Below, piece by piece: positions 43,896 through 50,306 of a stretch of DNA of 64,000 nt; the stretch's first letter is position 1; every line of letters starts with the position of its first letter. Location: positions 868,001 to 932,000 of the forward strand of contig NZ_CP071596.1 of the NCBI RefSeq assembly GCF_017357105.1. The letters run 5' to 3'. Origin of the DNA: Natronosalvus caseinilyticus. Its GTDB lineage: Archaea > Halobacteriota > Halobacteria > Halobacteriales > Natrialbaceae. The notes under the pieces are model-generated. The model did not search any database and was not told where the DNA came from. It was given only the letters and a program-made list of their open reading frames with translations. A program made the translations under genes and the position numbers.

Positions 43896-43911
43896 CCCGG
43901 TAGAAACCGGG
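43896..43911 (+). promoter_or_regulatory. stem-loop after the DUF1102 gene
   Basis: CCCGGT-AGAA-ACCGGG forms a perfect 6-bp stem with a four-base loop, 37 bases after the stop of the first DUF1102 gene and before the second at 43979. No T-run follows. It may stabilise or attenuate the transcript so that the first gene is expressed more strongly than the rest; this is inference. Confidence 0.4.
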
Positions 43912-43978
43912 AATTAGTGTGTGGCCGAATTCAGTGTTCAACCATCTCAAACACATCTGAAGATCTATTGTAATTATA

Positions 43979-45097
43979 ATGAAATATGCCTTCGTGATGG
44001 TTACGGCGCTCGCCCTCACCTTAGCCGTGCCGACAGCTGCAGTCACTCTCGAGGACGACACCTCCAACACAATTGTTCTCGAGGCCTCGAGTCCCTACGC
44101 CACCACCGAAAACGGCCAGCTCGAACTCGACTTCGAGCGACTCAATGCGGACGCGGTAACGACGGTCGACGAGGCCTTCACCGTACGCGCCATCGACGAG
44201 GACGTCGATCACATCTGGCTCTCGGGCACCGACGGCGTCACCTTCTACCGAAACGGCGACCCTGGAGACGAGATAACCGCGAAATCGCCGCTCGAACCAG
44301 CCACCGGCCAGTCGATTGCCGTCGGCGTCTCTATCGACACTCACCAGGCGGGGGAGGGAACGGAGTCGTTCACGATCCACGTGCGGTACGACGATGACGA
44401 GGACGACGAAACCGACCCCGACCCGCCGACGCTCGAGCGTGTCATCGTCTCGGACACCGAGGTAACCGTCGGCGAGACGATCACGGTCACGGGTATCTAC
44501 CGGGGCGGATCGCAGTCGATGGCGACGATGGTCGGGTTGACCGTCGATGACATCGTCGTCAGCCAGAAACGGGTGTTCGTCTTCGGCGGCGAGAACCGGT
44601 CCGTCTCCTTCGAGCGGACGATGGACGCCCCCGGCACGTACGAGGTCGGCATCGACGGCCGGACGCACACGGTGACGGTCACCAATCCCGAACCCGAACC
44701 GGGCGAATCGGTGCCGAATATGACGGTGACGGGGATCGACCTCGACCGGACCGAGGTCGCAATCGGGGAGTCAGTGTCGGTCACGGCGACCGTCGAGAAC
44801 ACGGGCAACGCGACGGGGGTACGAACCCTCGAGTTCGCCGTCGGCGGCTTCGTCGTCGAGACGGAGCGGGTCGAACTCGCACCCGGCGAGACGCGACAGG
44901 TCGAGTTCGAGCGATCGTTCGCCGACCCCGGCCGCTACGCGCTGGCGCTCGAGGGCGAGGCGGTGGGTACCGTCACGGTCATCGGACTGCCGGCGATTGC
45001 GGCGGTCACGGCCGCGCTTCCCTCACGGTCGACGGCGGCGCTCGCGCTCCCGATTGCCCTGGGCGTCGGGTTCGTCGTCCGGCGGCGGCGAACGTGA
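43979..45097 (+). CDS. DUF1102 protein with CARDB-like repeats and C-terminal anchor
   Basis: A 372-residue surface protein. The signal peptide is residues 1-20 (MKYAFVMVTALALTLAVPTA). A DUF1102-like domain occupies about 25-150 (ENGQLELDFERLNADAVTTV, EDVDHIWLSGTDGVTFYRN). Two Ig/CARDB-type beta domains follow at about 155-235 and 248-330 (VTVGETITVTGIY, VAIGESVSVTATVENTGNA). The C-terminal membrane helix is ALALPIALGVGFVV with RRRRT after it. It is probably an anchor or adaptor for the filament encoded next to it. Confidence 0.8.
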   Translation: MKYAFVMVTALALTLAVPTAAVTLEDDTSNTIVLEASSPYATTENGQLELDFERLNADAVTTVDEAFTVRAIDEDVDHIWLSGTDGVTFYRNGDPGDEITAKSPLEPATGQSIAVGVSIDTHQAGEGTESFTIHVRYDDDEDDETDPDPPTLERVIVSDTEVTVGETITVTGIYRGGSQSMATMVGLTVDDIVVSQKRVFVFGGENRSVSFERTMDAPGTYEVGIDGRTHTVTVTNPEPEPGESVPNMTVTGIDLDRTEVAIGESVSVTATVENTGNATGVRTLEFAVGGFVVETERVELAPGETRQVEFERSFADPGRYALALEGEAVGTVTVIGLPAIAAVTAALPSRSTAALALPIALGVGFVVRRRRT

Positions 45098-45098
45098 G

Positions 45099-45197
45099 AT
45101 GAGTACCGACCGGAGACGAGCAGTTAAGACGATTCGAATGCGAGACAGGGAAAACACGACCGTGCCAGGAGCGAACTCGAGGGAGCGACGACGATGA
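45099..45197 (+). CDS. candidate 32-residue ORF coupled to the signal peptidase gene
   Basis: ATG 45099 opens MSTDRRRAVKTIRMRDREN, ending GANSRERRR. It starts one base after the upstream stop, and its TGA overlaps the signal peptidase ATG (ATGA). The product is strongly basic, unlike normal haloarchaeal proteins, so it may function only in translational coupling, or it may bind nucleic acid. No family is known to me. Confidence 0.35.
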   Translation: MSTDRRRAVKTIRMRDRENTTVPGANSRERRR

Positions 45198-46363
45198 ACG
45201 GGGCGTCGATAGCGAAGCAGGTCGCGATGGGGCTGGTGGGCCTCGTCGTGGTACTGCTGGTTCTCGGCCAGGTGCTGGGCCAGCCGATCCTGCTCGGCTA
45301 CGTCGCGACGGGGAGCATGGGGCCGACGCTTGCCGCCGGGGATGGGTTCGTCGCGGTCCCCAGCGCGGTGACCGACGCGCCCGAACCCGGCGACGTCGTC
45401 GTCTTCGAGGCCGAGACGTTACACGGGGGCGGGCTCACCACCCATCGAATCGTCGCCGAGACCGACGAGGGGTACGTGACGCGGGGCGACGCCAACCCGT
45501 TCACCGACCAGGATGGGGGCGAGCCGCCGGTCACCGAGGGGAAGATCGTCGCCGAGGCCTGGCAGATCGGGGGGTCGGTCGTCCGGGTCCCGCACCTGGG
45601 AACCGTCATCATGAGCGTCCAGGGACTCGTCGGGGCCGTCTTCGGTCTCCTGGCGGCGCCGCTCGGAATCACGGCAGCTTTCGACGCCGAGGGGACCGGC
45701 GCCCTGCTGGTAGCCCTCGGGGTCGGCCTGCTTGGGGTCGGCTTGCTGCTCGAGCGCGTCGGCGTCGCCGAGCGGCGGACGGCGCGACGAACCAGCCGCG
45801 AGAACGTGATCGGGCTCTGGTCGGCGCTGTCGGCCGTCGTCGTCGTGCTCGCCCTCTTCGCGACGGCGGCGATGGTGATCCCGGCCGGTGGAACCGCCTA
45901 CGAACTCGTGAGCACCGACTCGCCGACCGACGACCCACAGATCGTCGCTCCCGGAGAGACGACGACGCTCACGCGAACGATCGACAACAGTGGCTACGTC
46001 CCGGTCGTCGTCGTGCTCGACGCGCCACACCCCGCCGTCGACGCCGAGCCGCGGGCGACGACGGTCGGTAGTCGCGACACGGCCGAGGTCGCGCTCTCGA
46101 TGACGGCGCCGGAGACGACGGGGAGTTACACCCGCGACGTCGTCGAGAGTCGGTACCTCCTCGTCTTGCCACCGACGCTGCTCGTCTGGCTCCACGACCT
46201 CCACCCGTTCGTGGCCATCGGTGCGGTCAACGTCGTGATCGTCGCCGTCGCCGTCGGTCTGGTGTTCGCCCTCTTCGGCACCGGCGACCTTCGGATACGG
46301 ACGCCCGGCTCGCATCTCCCGCTCTCGACGCGACTCGAGCGCCTGCTCGAGAAGTGGCTGTGA
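45194..46363 (+). CDS. type I signal peptidase (SipW-like, S26B)
   Basis: A 389-residue membrane peptidase. After an N-terminal helix (VGLVVVLLVLGQVLG) comes the catalytic Ser41 in ATGSMGPTL. His84 is in LTTHRIVAET, in place of the bacterial Lys as in archaeal and ER-type enzymes. The Asp of TRGDANP is Asp99. The C-terminal ~200 residues add several membrane helices and a beta domain (PGETTTLTRTIDNSGYVPVV). It removes signal peptides from exported proteins. Its place among DUF1102 genes suggests it is dedicated to them, as SipW is for TasA. Confidence 0.9.
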   Translation: MNGASIAKQVAMGLVGLVVVLLVLGQVLGQPILLGYVATGSMGPTLAAGDGFVAVPSAVTDAPEPGDVVVFEAETLHGGGLTTHRIVAETDEGYVTRGDANPFTDQDGGEPPVTEGKIVAEAWQIGGSVVRVPHLGTVIMSVQGLVGAVFGLLAAPLGITAAFDAEGTGALLVALGVGLLGVGLLLERVGVAERRTARRTSRENVIGLWSALSAVVVVLALFATAAMVIPAGGTAYELVSTDSPTDDPQIVAPGETTTLTRTIDNSGYVPVVVVLDAPHPAVDAEPRATTVGSRDTAEVALSMTAPETTGSYTRDVVESRYLLVLPPTLLVWLHDLHPFVAIGAVNVVIVAVAVGLVFALFGTGDLRIRTPGSHLPLSTRLERLLEKWL

Positions 46364-46415
46364 GCGCTATCATCCGCTCAGACCAACCGATCGACGGCCA
46401 CTACTGTTATAGTCG

Positions 46416-46565
46416 ATGAACGACGACCTATCGTATCGCGTGACTTTCCGCACCGTGTTAGATGGGGGGTTGGCCGACGGCGAGTCACAGCCAGCGGTGC
46501 GGCCAGACGGGATTGACGGGATTGACGGAATCGACGGAACCAACGAGAGAGAGGGGACACCGTGA
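46416..46565 (+). CDS. candidate 49-residue ORF coupled to the DUF5305 gene
   Basis: ATG 46416 encodes MNDDLSYRVTFRTVLDGGLA and a short tail containing GIDGIDGID before TNEREGTP. Its TGA overlaps the DUF5305 GTG (GTGA at 46562-46565). The acidic composition is normal for the host. The GID repeat arises from a GGGATTGAC-type 9-bp tandem at about 46510-46537. It is the most protein-like of the three short ORFs in this operon, but the family is not recognised. Confidence 0.5.
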   Translation: MNDDLSYRVTFRTVLDGGLADGESQPAVRPDGIDGIDGIDGTNEREGTP

Positions 46566-47722
46566 CGAACACGCCGCGACTCGACCTGCTGATCGCCAGA
46601 TCCGGCCGGCCGATCCTGATTGCGTTGCTCGTGATCGGCACGATCGCCTTGCTCGCGACCGGCTGGGTCGTCGCGAACCCGTCGACGACGACGACCACCC
46701 AGGAAGTCGATCATCAGACGGTCTCGACGCAGGTCGGTACGGAAGCCGTAGTCGTCCAGGACGGCCTCTGGGAGGCCGGCACCGTGCTCGAGGACAACCC
46801 TGCGTACGTGATAAACGCCTCACCGGAACTCGAGATCGTCGCCGAGACGGCGGTCCCGAGCGACGAGACGAGTCTCGAGCACGAGATCGTCCTCAGGTAC
46901 GCAGCCTCGCGCAACGACGAGGTGTTCTGGGAGTCAGAACGCGTGCTGGCGGCCGAGGAACCGACGATTACGGACGGGCAGGGCGTCACCAGAGCGTCGG
47001 TCGACGTCCGGGAGGTCCAGGACCGGCGTGAGGAACTCAGGACTCGCCTCGACGGGGTCGGTACGGTCGACATCTCGCTGATCATCCGTACGAGTTACGA
47101 TACGGGGACGCACGTCGGCGAACACGCCCCGTCAACCCCGTTCGTCGTCACCGAACGGAGCTACTACCTCGAGGACCATCCCGAAGAGTCGGACCCGAAC
47201 CCGGTCACCCAGACCGTCGAGACGACTGACCCACCTAGTTCCGCGCTGATCGGCACCCTCCTGATCCTCACGGTGGGGTCGTTCGGCGGGGCCGCGTTCG
47301 TCAACTCCCGCTCCGACGTCGATGTCGACCGGGCGCGCCAGGCGATTCACGAGAATCGCTACGCGGAGTGGATCTCACGGGGCTCGCTGCCGATGTGGAT
47401 CGGCGACGAACACGTCTCGCTCGACACGCTCGAGGACGTCGTCGACGTCGCCATCGACACGAACGAGCGCGTGATCCACGACCGGAGTCGCGGCCTGTTT
47501 GCGGTCGTCAGCGACGGCGTCGTCTATTACTACAGCGACCGCGGGCTCTGGGAAGAGACGGCGTGGCCGGACTTCGACCTCGAGGAGCGGCCGACTCCGG
47601 GCGACGTGATCTCGTCCGGTGACGGCGACGGACCGGCGACTCAAACGGGCGATAGCGGACCGAAGCCGCCGTTCGAGGACTTGCCGGACCCCGAGGACGA
47701 CGACGCCTGGAACAATTTGTAA
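46562..47722 (+). CDS. DUF5305 membrane protein
   Basis: A 386-residue protein starting with GTG. There is one membrane helix near the N-terminus (PILIALLVIGTIALLATGWV), then an extracytoplasmic beta-rich region with the DUF5305-type segment (NASPELEIVAET, DISLIIRTSYDTG, RSYYLEDHP). A second helix lies at about 226-245 (ALIGTLLILTVGSFGGAAFV). A cytoplasmic tail containing AEWISRGSLP and ERVIHDRSRGLFAVVSDGVVYYY completes it. DUF5305 proteins are usually encoded beside DUF1102 and signal peptidase genes, so a role in filament assembly or anchoring is likely. Confidence 0.85.
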   Translation: MTNTPRLDLLIARSGRPILIALLVIGTIALLATGWVVANPSTTTTTQEVDHQTVSTQVGTEAVVVQDGLWEAGTVLEDNPAYVINASPELEIVAETAVPSDETSLEHEIVLRYAASRNDEVFWESERVLAAEEPTITDGQGVTRASVDVREVQDRREELRTRLDGVGTVDISLIIRTSYDTGTHVGEHAPSTPFVVTERSYYLEDHPEESDPNPVTQTVETTDPPSSALIGTLLILTVGSFGGAAFVNSRSDVDVDRARQAIHENRYAEWISRGSLPMWIGDEHVSLDTLEDVVDVAIDTNERVIHDRSRGLFAVVSDGVVYYYSDRGLWEETAWPDFDLEERPTPGDVISSGDGDGPATQTGDSGPKPPFEDLPDPEDDDAWNNL

Positions 47723-47818
47723 TCGGTCGCGTACGCCTGTGATCTGTCGCGCACACGGGTGATCGGTCGCGCATATCTGTAATGTCACGCATATCTGTAC
47801 TCTGTCGCGTACTCTCGT
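47721..47818. repeat. 20-bp tandem repeat, five imperfect copies
   Basis: Units of 20 bases start at 47721, 47741, 47761, 47781 (18 bases) and 47799. They follow the pattern GATCGGTCGCGCATATCTGT, with variants such as AATCGGTCGCGTACGCCTGT and GATCTGTCGCGCACACGGGT. They begin two bases before the end of the DUF5305 stop codon. The unit has partial dyad symmetry around its centre. They could be a regulatory array, a terminator-like structure or an unstable satellite. Confidence 0.75.
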
Positions 47819-47970
47819 GTGTACTCGTTTATGTTCTCACCCGAGTCTGTCACGCCGGCTGACTGACCGGTCAAATTGTCGAGAAGTCCCGTTCCTCGAG
47901 GTTCTATGCCCAATATTCATAGATGTATTCGTGAATGAATCATCCGTTCTGTCATCCAGAAAGGCTCAAC

Positions 47971-47977
47971 TTTATAC
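47971..47977 (+). promoter_or_regulatory. TATA box of the winged-helix gene at 48002
   Basis: TTTATAC lies 28 bases before ATG 48002 and predicts a leaderless transcript. Between the repeat array and this box (47819-47970) I see nothing else. Confidence 0.6.
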
Positions 47978-48001
47978 TCCTGGAGCATTTCGATTCGTAA
48001 T

Positions 48002-48298
48002 ATGAGTGAGACTGACGGGGAGGACATCACGGATTTGCCACCGAGTGCGAAGCTGGTCTACAAAGTCCTCGAGTACGACGGTCCGTTGACCCAGAAACAG
48101 ATCGTCGAGGAGTCGATGCTGTCGGCGCGCACGGTCAGGTACGCCCTCGAGCGCCTCAGCGACATCGGCACCGTCGACGAGAACATCTACTTCGCGGACG
48201 CGCGCCAGAGCCTCTACCGGATTACGGAGCCCGAACCGGTCGCGGCCGACGGCGGGAGCGGCGAGCCGGCGAGCAAGGACGCCTGCTGTGCGGAGTGA
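48002..48298 (+). CDS. small winged-helix transcription regulator
   Basis: A 98-residue protein. SAKLVYKVLEYDGPLTQKQI and VEESMLSARTVRYALERLSD form a MarR/TrmB-like winged helix, with YRITEP ending the wing. The tail ends with KDACCAE, a CC pair that might bind a metal or be redox-active. It is a common type of haloarchaeal single-domain regulator; the target is unknown. Confidence 0.8.
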   Translation: MSETDGEDITDLPPSAKLVYKVLEYDGPLTQKQIVEESMLSARTVRYALERLSDIGTVDENIYFADARQSLYRITEPEPVAADGGSGEPASKDACCAE

Positions 48299-48347
48299 CC
48301 TGTCGCGAGTCGATAGAATATTCGTCCTCGAGTGACCGACTCGAGAC

Positions 48348-48755
48348 ATGGACAAGGAGACGCTGCCGGAGTGGGCGTGGCTGTTTTTCGGATTGATGGT
48401 TGCCGCGGTCGTCGCCAACCTGGCCAGCGAAGTGTTGCAAATCTCGACCGACTGGCGAATGGCCATCATCGTCACCGCGATGGCACCGGTTCTGGTCTAC
48501 GTGGGCGTCTGGTACGACTCGGACAGGCAGTACTACTGGGAGCAGTCACGAGCGAAGATCTTCGGCGACGTCGGCTTCCTGGTCGTGGGAACGGCCGTGG
48601 GCGCCGGCATCGCCATCGCGCTGACGATCGACCTGATCGGCTCGCAGTTCCTGCGGGACCTGCTCGCCATGCTCGTGGGCTTTCTCACCGGCTGGGCTCT
48701 CTTCTGGTGGCGTAACCCAGACCTCTACCGTCCCGACGACGCCAGCTCGAGGTAA
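48348..48755 (+). CDS. hypothetical membrane protein
   Basis: A 135-residue protein with four membrane segments (WLFFGLMVAAVVANLASEVL, MAIIVTAMAPVLVYVGVWY, VGFLVVGTAVGAGIAIALTI and LLAMLVGFLTGWALFWW). AGAATATT about 30 bases before the ATG may be its TATA element. It ends four bases before the IMPACT gene, so they may be co-transcribed. No family recognised. Confidence 0.7.
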   Translation: MDKETLPEWAWLFFGLMVAAVVANLASEVLQISTDWRMAIIVTAMAPVLVYVGVWYDSDRQYYWEQSRAKIFGDVGFLVVGTAVGAGIAIALTIDLIGSQFLRDLLAMLVGFLTGWALFWWRNPDLYRPDDASSR

Positions 48756-48758
48756 CGC

Positions 48759-49367
48759 ATGGACGCCGAGGCCTACCGAACCGTCGCCGAGGCCGCGACC
48801 GCGAGCTTCGTCGTCCGGGGCTCGGAGTTTCTCGGACACGCTCGCCCCGCCGACGACCTCGAGTCGGCCGAGGCGTTCCTCGAGAACGTACGCGAGGAGT
48901 ACGCCGACGCGACCCACAACGTCCCGGTCTACCGGGTCAGAGTCGACGCCGACGGGCGGCTCCGGGAGTACGCGAGCGACGACGGCGAGCCGAGCGGTTC
49001 CGCCGGCAAGCCCGCGCTGAACGTGCTCACCCAGCGCGACCTCGAGAACGTCGCGGTCGTCGTCACGCGCTACTACGGCGGGACGAACCTCGGCGTCGGC
49101 GGCCTGGTTCGGGCGTACTCCCGGGCGGTCAAGGAGGCGGTCGACGCCGCGGGCGTGATCGAGGAGCGGCCTCACGAACAGGTGTCGATCACCCTCGAGT
49201 ACGACGATTCGGGAACCGTTCGTGGCATCTTAGAGAGCGAGGGGCTCGAGTTCGAGGCCGAGTACGAAGCGGACGTGCGGTTCGAGGTTCGGGTCCCGAT
49301 CGCCGAGGCCGACGCTCTCCGTGACCGTATTCGCAGTGCGACGAGCGGGCGGGCGCGTCTCGAGTGA
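48759..49367 (+). CDS. IMPACT/YigZ family protein (UPF0029)
   Basis: A 202-residue protein with the UPF0029 domain at about residues 15-125: SEFLGHARPADDLESAEAF, HNVPVYRV, SDDGEPSGSAGKP and the most conserved VVVTRYYGGTNLGVGGLVRAY. A C-terminal ferredoxin-like domain follows. The bacterial homologue is YigZ and the eukaryotic one IMPACT, a regulator of GCN2. The role in archaea is not known. Confidence 0.92.
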   Translation: MDAEAYRTVAEAATASFVVRGSEFLGHARPADDLESAEAFLENVREEYADATHNVPVYRVRVDADGRLREYASDDGEPSGSAGKPALNVLTQRDLENVAVVVTRYYGGTNLGVGGLVRAYSRAVKEAVDAAGVIEERPHEQVSITLEYDDSGTVRGILESEGLEFEAEYEADVRFEVRVPIAEADALRDRIRSATSGRARLE

Positions 49368-49393
49368 GGCGTCTGGCGGCTGCCGACTGACGG

Positions 49394-50251
49394 TTATCGT
49401 TCCATGCGAAGCGCCTCGAGCGTCGCGGCGACCGATTCGGAATCGTCGATCGCGTCCCGACGACACCGGAGCGAGCGCCAGTCGCGTTCGATCACGAGTT
49501 CGTCGGCGGTGAGTTCGACCCCAGCTATCGCTGCCCACGGAAGCAGCCGTTTCGTGAGGCCGCGATCGACGACGAGGCCGGCCTCGTGGACGGCGAGGGT
49601 GGGCGTCGACACCGAATCGGCGTCGAAGAGCGAACTCGAGTAGCCGGCGAGGAGCCAGAACAGGCCGTAGGCGCCCCAGAGAACGGCGAAAGTGAGGTCG
49701 CCGGCGTACAACGAGCCGAGGCCGACGAGCAGGAAGCCGACACCGATGACCAGTTCCCGGCGGAGCACGCCGGCTTTGGCCCACGTCCAGGCGACGACGG
49801 GTTCGTCGCTCGTGACCGCGTCAACGTAGCGATTGGTGGCCATTGCGGCGACGAGGAGGCCCGCCAGCACGATCCCGATCGCGCCCACGATGGCGACTCC
49901 AGCGACGTTCGCTCCGACGTCGGTCACGAACGGCGCGAACGCCAGTCCGACGAACGGAAGGGCAGGAAGCGAACACGGCACGCTAGGCCAACGACGGCGA
50001 CCGAGCCGTTCGGCCAACCCGCGATATCGGCCGGCGAGCACGCCGCCGACGATCACGCCGACGGTGACCGTTCCGGGCGCGAGCGCGAGGACGGTCGTGC
50101 CGGTGACGCCGGCGAGGACGGCAGCTGTCGTCACCGCGGCGGTGAGCACTGCGGCGACGTACGCCCCGATTCCGAACCGAAAGCCGATGTCGGGAACCTC
50201 GAGGTCGGCTCGCTCGAGGCGGGGCTCGAACTGCTGTCGATCCGATAACAC
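49394..50251 (-). CDS. hypothetical membrane protein with PH-like C-terminal domain
   Basis: A 285-residue protein starting with GTG. About six membrane segments occupy residues 25-215 (YVAAVLTAAVTTAAVLAGVT, VAGVAIVGAIGIVLAGLLVA, AVLWGAYGLFWLLAGY). The C-terminal 70 residues (LAVHEAGLVVDRGLTKRLLP, WAAIAGVELTADELVIER) read like a PH/bPH-type beta domain. Family not firmly recognised. Confidence 0.68.
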   Translation of the reverse strand: MLSDRQQFEPRLERADLEVPDIGFRFGIGAYVAAVLTAAVTTAAVLAGVTGTTVLALAPGTVTVGVIVGGVLAGRYRGLAERLGRRRWPSVPCSLPALPFVGLAFAPFVTDVGANVAGVAIVGAIGIVLAGLLVAAMATNRYVDAVTSDEPVVAWTWAKAGVLRRELVIGVGFLLVGLGSLYAGDLTFAVLWGAYGLFWLLAGYSSSLFDADSVSTPTLAVHEAGLVVDRGLTKRLLPWAAIAGVELTADELVIERDWRSLRCRRDAIDDSESVAATLEALRMER

Positions 50252-50306
50252 GTCATTCGATTCTCCGCAGGGGGATATGAATGCAACGGCGGTCGACGGT
50301 CGGCGG

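Noticed and set aside
47721-47818. A possible CRISPR array.
   Set aside because: The 20-bp units follow each other with no spacers, and no cas genes are in the window.
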